NCBI GenBank assembly: GCA_035353815.1
Contig: DAOQAG010000011.1
Coordinates: forward strand, 40,835-104,834
Origin: JAKPUX01 sp035353815
GTDB taxonomy: Bacteria; Zhuqueibacterota; Zhuqueibacteria; Residuimicrobiales; Residuimicrobiaceae
DNA: 64,000 nucleotides
Direction: 5' to 3'
A model generated the notes under the pieces. It ran no database searches. It worked only from the letters and a program-made list of their open reading frames with translations, and was not told where the DNA came from. The position numbers and the translations under genes were made by a program. Shown here piece after piece: positions 33,023 through 41,304 of the stretch (positions within the stretch are counted from its first letter, which is position 1; each line of letters opens with the position of its first letter).

Positions 33023-33031
33023 CAAAAACTA

Positions 33032-33060
33032 TTGGGATTTATTGATTATTTCTGTACATT
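33032..33060 (+). promoter_or_regulatory. Possible internal promoter for tpiA-secG
   Basis: TTGGGA (33032-33037) and TACATT (33055-33060) with a 17-base spacer lie directly after the gap stop codon. The predicted start near 33067 coincides with the foot of the hairpin at 33068-33096. Confidence 0.45.
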
Positions 33061-33067
33061 ATGTGCG

Positions 33068-33096
33068 GTGCCGGAGAGGGTTCTCCTCCCCGGCAC
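33068..33096 (+). other. Leader hairpin between gap and tpiA
   Basis: GTGCCGG (33068-33074) pairs with CCGGCAC (33090-33096), with further pairing of GAGG and CTCC inside. There is no T-run, so it is more likely a 5' stabilising or processing hairpin than a terminator. Confidence 0.5.
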
Positions 33097-33113
33097 TTGC
33101 CGGATAGGTAGAG

Positions 33114-33866
33114 ATGATGCGCAAGCGGATAATCGCCGGCAACTGGAAAATGAATAAAAATGTCTCCGAGGCGTCGATATTGGCCCAGGCGGTTGTGGCG
33201 GCCATGACCGGGCCGGCGGAGGCGGATATCGTTCTTTGTCCCCCCTTCACCGATCTCACGGCTGTCGCAGCCGCGATCAAGGGAACCGCGGTGAAGCTGG
33301 GCGGACAAAACATGCACTGGGAAGAGAAGGGCGCCTTCACCGGCGAGGTTTCAGCCGCCATGCTGCTCTCGGCCGGCTGCACCTATGTCATTCTCGGCCA
33401 CTCCGAGCGGCGGCAGTATTTCGGCGAAACCGATGCCACTGTCAACCGCAAGGCGAAAGCGGCCCTCAAGGCGGGCTTGATCCCCATCCTTTGTGTCGGC
33501 GAAACGCTGGCCGAGCGCCAGGGCGATCAGACCGCGGCCGTGGTCGAACGTCAGGTCCGCGGTGCCCTGGAAGGACTGAGCGGTGCGGAGGTGGCGGGAG
33601 CGGTCATCGCCTACGAGCCGGTCTGGGCCATCGGCACCGGCGTGGTCGCGACGACCGAGCAGGCGCAGGAGGTCCATGCCCTGATTCGCAAGCTGGTCGC
33701 TACGCTTTATGATGCGAGAGTCGCCGAGGCCCTGCGCATCCAGTACGGCGGCAGCATGAAACCTGATAACGCGGCCCAGCTGCTTGCCCAGAAGGATATC
33801 GATGGCGGGCTTATCGGCGGTGCCAGCCTGGATGCCCGTTCATTCCTGGAGATTGTTTACGCATAG
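33114..33866 (+). CDS. tpiA: Triosephosphate isomerase
   Basis: 250 residues, standard length. It interconverts DHAP and glyceraldehyde 3-phosphate. Catalytic residues are visible: Lys in AGNWKMNK near residue 13, His in LGHSERR near 98, and Glu in AYEPVWAIGTG near 170; the phosphate loop YGGSMKPDNA is intact. Two adjacent ATGs (33114, 33117) are possible starts. It follows gap by 91 bases, a gap holding a possible promoter and hairpin. Confidence 0.97.
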   Translation: MMRKRIIAGNWKMNKNVSEASILAQAVVAAMTGPAEADIVLCPPFTDLTAVAAAIKGTAVKLGGQNMHWEEKGAFTGEVSAAMLLSAGCTYVILGHSERRQYFGETDATVNRKAKAALKAGLIPILCVGETLAERQGDQTAAVVERQVRGALEGLSGAEVAGAVIAYEPVWAIGTGVVATTEQAQEVHALIRKLVATLYDARVAEALRIQYGGSMKPDNAAQLLAQKDIDGGLIGGASLDARSFLEIVYA

Positions 33867-33878
33867 TTGGGAGCGCGC

Positions 33879-34226
33879 ATGTACACGGTTTTGATCATCC
33901 TTTTTGTTCTGGTCTGCGCCTTGCTGACCTTTGTCATTCTGATTCAGTCGAGCAAAGGCGGCGGGCTGGCGGGTTCGTTTGGAGGCATGGACACCATGGG
34001 AACCCTTTTCGGCGGCGGGCGTGGCAGTGCGCCATTCCTGCAAAAAGTGACCGCGGTTCTGGCCACGCTTTTTCTGATCATCGCCTTGATCATGGGCTTC
34101 ATGACCCGGGGTGGTGTCAGCACCCAGTCTCTGGTCGAGCGGGAACGCGACCGGCTGAACTCGTCACCGGCACGGACGCTGCCGCAGGTTCCCGACCAGA
34201 CGCCGGCACCATCGCCGAACAAATAG
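33879..34226 (+). CDS. secG: Protein-export membrane protein SecG
   Basis: 115 residues. SecG assists the SecYEG translocon. Two transmembrane helices (about residues 2-22 and 55-75) flank the conserved cytoplasmic loop ILIQSSKGGGLAGSFGG. A Pro-rich tail follows. ATG 33879 is preferred for GGGAG upstream; TTG 33867 would overlap nothing but lacks support. The tpiA-secG adjacency is common. The tRNA-Leu gene follows 32 bases later and probably shares the transcript. Confidence 0.95.
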   Translation: MYTVLIILFVLVCALLTFVILIQSSKGGGLAGSFGGMDTMGTLFGGGRGSAPFLQKVTAVLATLFLIIALIMGFMTRGGVSTQSLVERERDRLNSSPARTLPQVPDQTPAPSPNK

Positions 34227-34258
34227 TATCCCATATTTCGAGACCTTGCAGCATTCAA

Positions 34259-34344
34259 GCCGAAGTGGTGGAATTGGCAGACACGCTATCTTGAGGGGGT
34301 AGTGCCCACAAGGCGTGCGGGTTCAAATCCCGCCTTCGGCACCA
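34259..34344 (+). tRNA. tRNA-Leu (anticodon GAG)
   Basis: An 86-base cloverleaf including an encoded CCA. Acceptor GCCGAAG (34259-34265) pairs with CTTCGGC (34334-34340). The anticodon stem CTATC/GGTAG closes loop TTGAGGG with GAG at 34293-34295, which reads CUC and CUU. A long variable arm, typical of Leu, precedes the T-loop GTTCAAATC. Confidence 0.97.
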
Positions 34345-34380
34345 GCCCTTGCCAGGCAGGTGCAGGGACTCGGATCGCAG

Positions 34381-34410
34381 ACAGCCCATCTCCCAAGGTG
34401 GGCTGTTTTT
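34381..34410 (+). terminator. Rho-independent terminator after tRNA-Leu
   Basis: CAGCCCATC (34382-34390) pairs with GGTGGGCTG (34397-34405) with one U-G pair, followed by TTTTT. It probably closes the fba/tpiA-secG-tRNA transcript. Confidence 0.88.
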
Positions 34411-34449
34411 GCATGGGGCGATCATGAATTCAAGTGCAGGAGGTGCAGC

Positions 34450-35367
34450 ATGCAGGACGAAATCACCCGCCGCGATTTTATACGCATCGGTGCCGGCGCC
34501 GGATTGGCTCTGACCCTGTCGCCCGGCGCCCCACCGTTATTGCAGGCCGCCCCGGCTGCTCCGGCCCTGGCGATCGCCCGCAACGGTGCTCCGGGCCTCC
34601 TGGTGCGCAAGGCGGTCGAAGCCCTGGGCGGCATGAACCAGTTCGTCAAAAAGGGCCAGAGCGTTCTCCTCAAACCCAATATCGGCTGGGACCGCCTGCC
34701 AGAGCAAGCGGCCAATACCAATCCCGAAGCTGTCGCCGAGGTGGTCAAGATGTGCTTCGAGGCCGGCGCCTCCCAGGTTCGCGTCGTCGATCGCACCTGC
34801 AACGAGCCGCGGCGCTGCTACCTGCGCAGCGGCATCGAAAAGGCCGCCAAGGCGGCCGGGGCCGAGGTCCGTCATATCGTCGAAAGCCGCTTCGAGGAGG
34901 TCAAAATCAGCGGCGGTGAACTGCTCACCTCCTGGCCGGTCTACCGTGACGCCATCGAATCGGATGTGATCATCAATATGCCCATCGCCAAGCACCACAG
35001 CATCTCCGGCGTTACCCTCAGCTTTAAAAATCTCATGGGCCTGCTCGGCGGCGACCGCGGCTCCCTCCATAACCATTTCATGACCAAGATCGTCGACATC
35101 AATATGGCGATCAAGCCCACCCTGACGATCATCGATGCCTGGCGCATCATGCTGCGTAACGGTCCCACCGGCGGCAGTCTTGCCGATGTTGCCGAAAAGC
35201 AGATCATCCTGGCCGCGACCGACCGCGTCGCCGCCGATGCCTGGGCCATGGGGCTCTTCAATGTCGATCCTGCCACTGTGGAGTATCTCCGCATCGCCGC
35301 CAAACGCGGTCTCGGTCAACTGGACCTCAAACGGGTGAAAATCCAGGAGATCAATCTGGGGGTTTGA
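34450..35367 (+). CDS. DUF362-domain protein with Tat signal
   Basis: 305 residues from ATG 34450, set by AGGAGGTG upstream. The N terminus is a twin-arginine signal (TRRDFIRIGAG) with a hydrophobic stretch, so the folded protein is predicted to be exported, possibly with a cofactor. The body matches DUF362 by pattern: LLKPNIGWDRLPEQAANTNP, IIN(M)PIAKHHSISGVTLSFKNLMGL, and IDAWRIM. Its biochemical role is not established. The Fe-S membrane protein begins 34 bases downstream, so the two probably act together in an electron-transfer or maturation step. Confidence 0.85.
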   Translation: MQDEITRRDFIRIGAGAGLALTLSPGAPPLLQAAPAAPALAIARNGAPGLLVRKAVEALGGMNQFVKKGQSVLLKPNIGWDRLPEQAANTNPEAVAEVVKMCFEAGASQVRVVDRTCNEPRRCYLRSGIEKAAKAAGAEVRHIVESRFEEVKISGGELLTSWPVYRDAIESDVIINMPIAKHHSISGVTLSFKNLMGLLGGDRGSLHNHFMTKIVDINMAIKPTLTIIDAWRIMLRNGPTGGSLADVAEKQIILAATDRVAADAWAMGLFNVDPATVEYLRIAAKRGLGQLDLKRVKIQEINLGV

Positions 35368-35401
35368 CCGGGGATGAACCATTTAACGACTGGAATGGGC
35401 C

Positions 35402-36967
35402 ATGATGATCACCTTGCGCAGAATATCCCAACTGCTATTTTTGACGCTCTTCGTCGTCCTGTTCTTTCGGGCGGTCTTCCCCTACGCCGGCCCGCTCCCG
35501 GCCGATCTCTTTTTGCGCGCCTCTCCCCTGGTCGCACTCGCGGTGATGCTGGCCGGCCGGACCTTCATCGCCACCATGATCCTGGCCCTCGTACTGTTGC
35601 TGCTGACCATTCCCTTCGGTCGCTTTTTCTGCGGCTGGATTTGTCCCCTCGGCACGATCATTGACGGCAGCGATCATCTCATCCGGCGCAAACGCCGGCC
35701 GGGCGGACAGCGCGAGAGTCTGCGCTGGCGCTACTGGAAATTCTTCATTCTCGCCGGCGTGCTGACCGCGGCCCTCTTCTCCATCCAATTCATCTGGTTT
35801 TTCGATCCCATCGCCCTGCTGACGCGCACCTTCACCACGGTGATCTATCCGGTTTTCGCCTTTTCCTTCGCCGCGCTTTTCAATGCCGCTTTCAAGCTCC
35901 CGGTGCTCGAGGATACCGTCTATTCCCTCTATGACGCCGCCCAGTCGCACGCCCTGCTGCCGATCCAGCAGCCGCATTTCTTCCAATCCGCCCTGATCGT
36001 AGCGGTTTTTGCGGGCATCCTCGCGCTGGGCATGGTCTCGCGCCGGTTCTGGTGCCGCAATCTCTGTCCGCTCGGCGCCCTCCTTGGCCTTTTCTCCAAA
36101 TTCCGCCTCACCCGGCGCCATGTCAGCGAAGCGTGCACCCGCTGCAGCCTCTGCCAGCGCGCTTGCAAGATGAACGCCATCGAAGATGACTATACCATCA
36201 ACAATACCGTGGAGTGCATCGAATGCGCCGAGTGCGTCGCCGCCTGCAAGCCGCATGCGGTCTCTTACACCCTCGGCCGCAATCCCGGCCCGAATGAGGT
36301 CGATCTCTCGCGCCGACGGCTGATGCAAGCCTCCGTAGCCGGACTGGCGTCACTCGCCCTCTTCAAGACTGCTGCGATCAGTCGCATAAAAAAGGGCCTG
36401 GCCATTCGTCCTCCCGGCGCCCTGGTTGAAGAGCAGTTCCTCGACCGCTGCATCCGCTGCCAGGAGTGCGTCAAGATCTGCTCCTCCACTGGCGCCTGTT
36501 TGCAGCCCTCCCTGACCGAAACCGGCGCCGAAGGCATCTGGAGTCCGGTTGCGATCCCGCGCGAGGGCTATTGCGAATACAGCTGCAATCTCTGCGGCCA
36601 GGTCTGCCCGACCGGGGCGATCCAGCCGCTGGGTCTGCCCGAGAAGCAAAAGACCAAAATCGGCATGGCCTATTTCGACAAGACTCGCTGCATCCCCTGG
36701 TACAAGCAGGAGGATTGCCTGGTGTGCGAGGAGCACTGCCCGCTGCCGGAAAAGGCGATCCGTTTCGATATTCACGAGACGCGCGGCCCCGACGGGACGC
36801 TGCGTGTGGTCAAGTTTCCCTATGTGGATGAAGAGCGCTGCATCGGCTGCGGCATCTGCGAGAACAAGTGCCCCGTCGTCGGTTCCCCGGGCATCTTTGT
36901 CACCGCGGCCAAGGAGACGCGCCTCAGCGCTCCGGTCAGCAAGCGTGGCGCAGCCTCAGGAGTGTAA
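35402..36967 (+). CDS. NapH-like Fe-S membrane protein fused to NapG/MauM-like polyferredoxin
   Basis: 521 residues. The first 290 resemble NapH: four or five transmembrane helices, CGWICPLGT and CRNLCPLGA motifs, and ferredoxin clusters CTRCSLCQRAC and CIECAECVAAC. At residues 304-306 a Tat-like SRRRLMQ plus hydrophobic stretch appears internally, followed by a NapG/MauM-like part with CIRCQECVKIC, CNLCGQVCP, CLVCEEHC and CIGCGICENKC clusters. The protein should pass electrons from a membrane quinol or ferredoxin to an exported acceptor; the acceptor may be the DUF362 protein upstream. ATG 35402 and 35405 are both possible. Its TAA stop is in the same frame as the next gene. Confidence 0.85.
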   Translation: MMITLRRISQLLFLTLFVVLFFRAVFPYAGPLPADLFLRASPLVALAVMLAGRTFIATMILALVLLLLTIPFGRFFCGWICPLGTIIDGSDHLIRRKRRPGGQRESLRWRYWKFFILAGVLTAALFSIQFIWFFDPIALLTRTFTTVIYPVFAFSFAALFNAAFKLPVLEDTVYSLYDAAQSHALLPIQQPHFFQSALIVAVFAGILALGMVSRRFWCRNLCPLGALLGLFSKFRLTRRHVSEACTRCSLCQRACKMNAIEDDYTINNTVECIECAECVAACKPHAVSYTLGRNPGPNEVDLSRRRLMQASVAGLASLALFKTAAISRIKKGLAIRPPGALVEEQFLDRCIRCQECVKICSSTGACLQPSLTETGAEGIWSPVAIPREGYCEYSCNLCGQVCPTGAIQPLGLPEKQKTKIGMAYFDKTRCIPWYKQEDCLVCEEHCPLPEKAIRFDIHETRGPDGTLRVVKFPYVDEERCIGCGICENKCPVVGSPGIFVTAAKETRLSAPVSKRGAASGV

Positions 36968-37039
36968 CCGATCAAAAAGCGGGACCTGAAAAAGCTCAAA
37001 ACGGAGATCTTTTCCCTGCCGCACTGGGCGCGCGAGGGC

Positions 37040-38773
37040 TTGTTCGCGTTCCGTGAGCGGCTCGGCATGACCGCCACAAAAGAGCATCCCTGGATGCGGC
37101 ATTACGATGCCGGTGTTCCCTATGAGCTCGAAGTGCCCGACGTGCCGGTTTACCAGCTGCTGCAGCGTGCCTTTGCCGAGGCCGGCTCGAAACCGGCGCT
37201 GCTCTACTGCAACCGCCGCATCAGCTACAACCATCTCTACAGCCTGGTGACGCGCTTCGCTGCCGGGCTGCAGCGCCTCGGCGTCAAGCCGGGCGAACCG
37301 GTCGCCTTGTGCATGCCCAACATCCCCCAGTTCCTGATTGCCTATTGGGCGGCCCTTTATATCGGCGCCGTGGTGGTCCTGGTCAATCCCCTCCTGAGCG
37401 AGCGCGAAATGCATCATCAGATCTCCACGACCCGGGCCCGGGTGATGGTGGTGCTCGACCGCTTTCAGCCGCGGGTGGAGAGCTTGCGTGGTCAGAGCGA
37501 GGTGCGCCATATTGTTGTGGCTTTTCTCGAGAGCTTTATGCCACCGCTGCGGCGGATCGCCTTCCAGTTTAGCGAGCGGCTGCACCATGCCGAAGCGAGG
37601 GTGCGGCGCAGCGAGGGGACCCATTTTTTCCGGGAGCTGCTCAAACCCGCCCCGCTGACGCGGCCGGTTCAGGTGGACTCCCGCTCGGCCGCGGTCATGC
37701 TCTATACCGGCGGGGTGACTGGCACCCCCAAGGCGGCGGTGCTCAGCCACAACAATGTCGTCATGAATGCGCTGCAAGCGCGGGCCTGGATCAATGATAT
37801 CCGCGACGGGGAGGAGGTCGTGATGGCCGCTCTGCCCCTGACGCACAGTTATGCCATGTCGGCCTGCCATCACCTCGCCATTCTCTCCAAGGGGATTCTG
37901 GTACTGGAGCCGCGTTTTGATGTCAACCGGATCTGCCGCGACCTCAAACGCTACAAGGTCACCCTGTTCCCCGGGGTGCCGACGATGTTCGGCAGCATCG
38001 TCAACCGCCTGATGCAGAAACCGCTGCGCCTGCGCACGATTCGCTCCTGCATCAGCGGCGGCGCGCCCTTGCCGCGGGCCATCAAGGAGCGCTTTGAGGC
38101 GATGACCGGCGCACGGCTGCTGGAGGGCTATGGCCTCACCGAGGCCAGTCCCGTCACCCACTGCACGCCGCTGCAAGGGGTCTGCAAGGAGGGCAGCATT
38201 GGACTGCCCTGGCCGGGCACCAACGCCCGGATCGTCGATCTGCACGACCGCCGCGTGCTCGGGGCAGGACGAGTCGGAGAATTGCAGGTGCGCGGCCCCC
38301 AGGTGATGCTCGGCTATTTCGGCGAGGAGGCGGCGACGCGCGAGGTGATCGACGCCGAGGGCTGGCTCAGTACCGGTGATATCGCCTTTCAGGATAAGGA
38401 CGGCTATTTTTTCATCGTCGACCGCAAAAAGGAGATTTTTTTCAGCGGCGGTTACAATGTCTACCCTGCCGAGGTCGAACGGGTGCTGACCGAGCACCCT
38501 GCGATCGCCGAAGCCGCGGTGGTGGCCGTGCCCGACGCGCATTACGGATCGGCCGGCAAGGCTTTTTTGGTGCTGCACTCCGGAGCGCCGGCGCCGGCCA
38601 CGGCCGAACTGCAGGATTTTTGCCGCGGCCGATTGGCCCGCTACAAGATGCCGCGGTCGTTTGTCTTTGTCGCCAGCCTGCCCAGGAATCTGGTGGGCAA
38701 GGTACTCAAATGCGAGCTGGCAGCGCTTGAAAGCCGTCAGGAGGAGCAAACAAGCGAAGGAAGCCATGGATAG
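37040..38773 (+). CDS. AMP-dependent acyl-CoA synthetase/ligase (long-chain fatty acid type)
   Basis: About 577 residues. An adenylate-forming enzyme that activates a carboxylate with ATP and CoA. The phosphate loop is altered (LYTGGVTGTPKAAVLSH against YTSGTTGxPKG), while GYGLTEASPV, STGDIAFQDKDGYFFIVDRKKE, the YPAEVE segment and the terminal catalytic Lys in VGKVLK are intact. TTG 37040 is used, but coding-like sequence (IKKRDLKKLKTEIFSLPHWARE) extends in frame back to the TAA at 36965 with no ATG, GTG or TTG, so the true start may be a rare codon. The 3' end overlaps the STAS-HATPase gene by 8 bases. Confidence 0.88.
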   Translation: MFAFRERLGMTATKEHPWMRHYDAGVPYELEVPDVPVYQLLQRAFAEAGSKPALLYCNRRISYNHLYSLVTRFAAGLQRLGVKPGEPVALCMPNIPQFLIAYWAALYIGAVVVLVNPLLSEREMHHQISTTRARVMVVLDRFQPRVESLRGQSEVRHIVVAFLESFMPPLRRIAFQFSERLHHAEARVRRSEGTHFFRELLKPAPLTRPVQVDSRSAAVMLYTGGVTGTPKAAVLSHNNVVMNALQARAWINDIRDGEEVVMAALPLTHSYAMSACHHLAILSKGILVLEPRFDVNRICRDLKRYKVTLFPGVPTMFGSIVNRLMQKPLRLRTIRSCISGGAPLPRAIKERFEAMTGARLLEGYGLTEASPVTHCTPLQGVCKEGSIGLPWPGTNARIVDLHDRRVLGAGRVGELQVRGPQVMLGYFGEEAATREVIDAEGWLSTGDIAFQDKDGYFFIVDRKKEIFFSGGYNVYPAEVERVLTEHPAIAEAAVVAVPDAHYGSAGKAFLVLHSGAPAPATAELQDFCRGRLARYKMPRSFVFVASLPRNLVGKVLKCELAALESRQEEQTSEGSHG

Positions 38774-39749
38774 CGATCTGGTGCGCTGCGAACTGCAGGC
38801 GGACGGCGCGGTGCGGATCACGCCGTTGGGGAGCCTCGAGGATATTTCCTTGCTTCCTGCCGTGCTGGCGGTTTTCGAGCGGGAATTTCGCAACAAGCAT
38901 CTCCATTTCATCCTCGATCTGGGCGCGCTTTCGGCCCTTCCCGTCGGCTGGGTGGCCCTGGTTTTCGAGCTGACGGCGCGCAGCCGGCGCCGCGGCGGGG
39001 AACTGATCGTCGCCTGTTTGCAGCGCAAGGCCCAGGGCGACCTGCTGAATTTTCAGCCGGAGAGCTACCTGTGCCTCGAGGAGATGGAGATCACGATGCC
39101 GCCGGAGGTTCGGCTGGCGCCGGAAGCGGCAGCGTTGACCGTGACGGCCGCAGCGGCTGCGCTGCCCGAGGCCGCCGCGCCGGCGCCCTCTGAACCCCAT
39201 CTCCGGCGGGGCTGGACGGAGAACGGCGAGCAAGTCGAGGTTATCGACATCCCCAGCCGCGTCGACGCCCTCTATCGCGCCTGCGATTTTGTTCTCGGGA
39301 TCGCCGGCCGCCTCGGCTATGGCGAACCGGACCTCGCGCGCATCAAGATCTCGGTCTACGAGGCCAGTCTTAATGCCATCGAGCACGCGTACCATTCCGA
39401 TGCCACCCGCATGGTGCGCGTCCGGGTCACCATTCGTCCCGACCGCATGATCATCGGGATCATCGATCATGGCGACGGTTTTGAAGCCAGCAGCAATGAG
39501 GATTTTGACGCCACCGCCGCAGCGGCGGCGCGCCGCACCGGCGGCATGGGCTTGCACATCATCCGCCGTTCCATGGACAAGGTGACCTACCTGCGCGACC
39601 GCAAGCACGGCAACTGCCTGGTCATGGAGAAAAAGCGGCCGGCCGCAACAGGCACGGACGAACCTTTGGCCGCCGGGCCGGACGCGGCGGCGGAGTGGGT
39701 GGGTGCAGCCGAGGAGAACGATGGCCCATGGCCCGGATCATCCGAATAG
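38766..39749 (+). CDS. STAS domain fused to RsbW-type HATPase (anti-sigma-factor kinase-like)
   Basis: 327 residues from ATG 38766. Residues 1-110 form an STAS-like fold (FILDLGALSALPVGWVALVF), where the usual phospho-serine position (DSSG-type) reads LPVGW. An Ala/Pro-rich linker follows, then an RsbW/SpoIIAB-like ATPase at about 160-300 with N box EASLNAIEHAYH, G1 DHGDGF and G2 GGMGLHIIR. Anti-anti-sigma and anti-sigma-kinase modules are normally separate proteins. The target sigma factor or partner is not seen nearby. It overlaps the acyl-CoA ligase gene and the DUF2914 gene, suggesting one operon. Confidence 0.85.
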   Translation: MDSDLVRCELQADGAVRITPLGSLEDISLLPAVLAVFEREFRNKHLHFILDLGALSALPVGWVALVFELTARSRRRGGELIVACLQRKAQGDLLNFQPESYLCLEEMEITMPPEVRLAPEAAALTVTAAAAALPEAAAPAPSEPHLRRGWTENGEQVEVIDIPSRVDALYRACDFVLGIAGRLGYGEPDLARIKISVYEASLNAIEHAYHSDATRMVRVRVTIRPDRMIIGIIDHGDGFEASSNEDFDATAAAAARRTGGMGLHIIRRSMDKVTYLRDRKHGNCLVMEKKRPAATGTDEPLAAGPDAAAEWVGAAEENDGPWPGSSE

Positions 39750-40249
39750 ACCGGAGGAGGCAGCTGCGTCTCCTCCTCCTCTTTGTGCTGCTCATTGCCG
39801 CCGTCTGGGGGTTGTATGCCCTCGGCACCTGGCTGCCGGGGTGGCTGGCCCGGGCGCATCCGCCCGCAGAGACGGGCAATGCCGAGCCGGAGGCGCCCGA
39901 TATCGCCGCCGTGACCACGCCGGCGGGGATCGTGCACCTCAAGCAGGCCCTCTTTTGCCTCGACATCCACAACCGCAAACCCGTGGTCGTCAAGTCTGCT
40001 TTCAACCGCCGTGTCGATTACATCTATTGTTACGCGGTGCTCTCGGCGCCACCGGAGGGGGTCACCATTCTCCACCGCTGGATCCTCAAGGGCCAACCGG
40101 TCTTTGAACGGCGGCTGCGGATCCAGGGCAAGAACTGCCGCGTCTGGAGCCGCCGCCATCTCCTCCCCAAGGAGCCCGGCGCCGGCCGGGTGGAGATCGT
40201 CGTGGAGGACGGGAATTTGCTCGGCGCCACGGTGTTTACATTGTTATAA
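39728..40249 (+). CDS. DUF2914-domain membrane-anchored protein
   Basis: 173 residues with one N-terminal transmembrane helix (about 12-35) and a C-terminal DUF2914 pattern: VTILHRWILKGQPVFERRLRIQGKNCRVWSRR, then GRVEIVVEDGNLLG. The domain is probably periplasmic; function unknown. ATG 39728 lies inside the end of the preceding gene (22-base overlap). Confidence 0.82.
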   Translation: MARIIRIDRRRQLRLLLLFVLLIAAVWGLYALGTWLPGWLARAHPPAETGNAEPEAPDIAAVTTPAGIVHLKQALFCLDIHNRKPVVVKSAFNRRVDYIYCYAVLSAPPEGVTILHRWILKGQPVFERRLRIQGKNCRVWSRRHLLPKEPGAGRVEIVVEDGNLLGATVFTLL

Positions 40250-40264
40250 TCCGGGGTTCATCCC

Positions 40265-40531
40265 ATGAGTGCAGAACAATTGCGTGAAGAGATCCGCCGC
40301 TTTCAACGGCGGAAGAAATGGTTTGCCCTGCCCCTGATTGCCCTGGGTGTGATCATGCTGGTCACCCCGGGACCCGGTCTGGCGGTGCTGCTCCTCGGCT
40401 TCATGCTTCTTTTCCCCCGCGATGGCGAACGGCTGCTGCGCTGGATCAAGGCGCGCTGGCGGCGCCTGCGCGGCAGGAGGGCCTGCGGGCCCACAACGGG
40501 TCAGAACGGTCCGATCACCCCGGATAAATGA
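40265..40531 (+). CDS. Small PGPGW-type transmembrane protein
   Basis: 88 residues with two hydrophobic segments around the conserved MLVTPGPGLAVLLLGFMLLFP, matching the putative transmembrane PGPGW family, and a basic C terminus (KARWRRLRGRR). Function unknown. It follows the DUF2914 gene by 15 bases. Confidence 0.8.
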   Translation: MSAEQLREEIRRFQRRKKWFALPLIALGVIMLVTPGPGLAVLLLGFMLLFPRDGERLLRWIKARWRRLRGRRACGPTTGQNGPITPDK

Positions 40532-40604
40532 ATTGAAACTTTTTTCATACTGCCGAGTCTAATAGGTGATTTATTCATACTTGATCTAGCAGGAGGGATA
40601 CACC

Positions 40605-41285
40605 ATGTTTTTCAGCTTACGCGACATTTTGCTGCTGGCGCCGGCCCTGATTCTGACGCTTTATGCCCAGTGGAAGGTCAAAAGTGCCTTCAACCAGATG
40701 AGTCAGGTCCGCTCCGGCTCCGGTCTGACCGGAGCTCAGGTGGCCAAAACGCTGCTACAGCGCAATAGCATCCAGGATGTCGAGGTGGGCGCCGTGCAGG
40801 GAGATTTGACCGACCATTATGATCCCATCCACAAAACGCTCAATCTCTCCGAGCCCGTCTATGCCTCCGACAGCCTGGCCGCCATCGGCGTTGCAGCGCA
40901 TGAGACCGGCCATGCCATTCAGCACAAGGTGGCCTATGCGCCGCTGAAACTGCGCCAGACCATGTACCCTCTGGCCAATTTCGGCTCCATGCTGGCCATG
41001 CCGCTCTTCATCATCGGGCTGATGGTCTCCTCGCTCAAGTTCCTGACTACGCTCGGCATTGTCTTTTTCGCCGCTTCGGTCTTTTTCACCCTGGTCACTC
41101 TGCCGGTCGAGTTCGACGCTTCCAAACGCGCCCTTGCGCAGCTTTCCGCCAGCGGCATGATCAAGGGTCAGGAGATCGATGGTGCCCGCAAGGTGTTGAA
41201 CGCCGCTGCCCTGACCTACGTGGCTGCTGCAGCCATGGCCGTGCTGCAACTGATCCGCCTGCTCATGCTCCGCAACGATCGTTGA
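40605..41285 (+). CDS. YugP-type membrane zinc metallopeptidase
   Basis: 226 residues. An N-terminal helix, a soluble zincin part with HETGH motif (H99, E100, H103), and two or three helices afterwards fit the Zn_peptidase_2 (YugP) family. Expected to be an inner-membrane protease of unknown substrate. AGGAGGG precedes ATG 40605. It stands 19 bases before htrA and forms the start of a proteostasis block. Confidence 0.92.
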   Translation: MFFSLRDILLLAPALILTLYAQWKVKSAFNQMSQVRSGSGLTGAQVAKTLLQRNSIQDVEVGAVQGDLTDHYDPIHKTLNLSEPVYASDSLAAIGVAAHETGHAIQHKVAYAPLKLRQTMYPLANFGSMLAMPLFIIGLMVSSLKFLTTLGIVFFAASVFFTLVTLPVEFDASKRALAQLSASGMIKGQEIDGARKVLNAAALTYVAAAAMAVLQLIRLLMLRNDR

Positions 41286-41304
41286 TAATTTGAAAGGGTA
41301 TCCT

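Noticed and set aside
30125..33025. 966-codon open frame on the minus strand
   Set aside because: It is antisense to ComF, fba and gap. No domain, signal or ribosome-binding site supports it.
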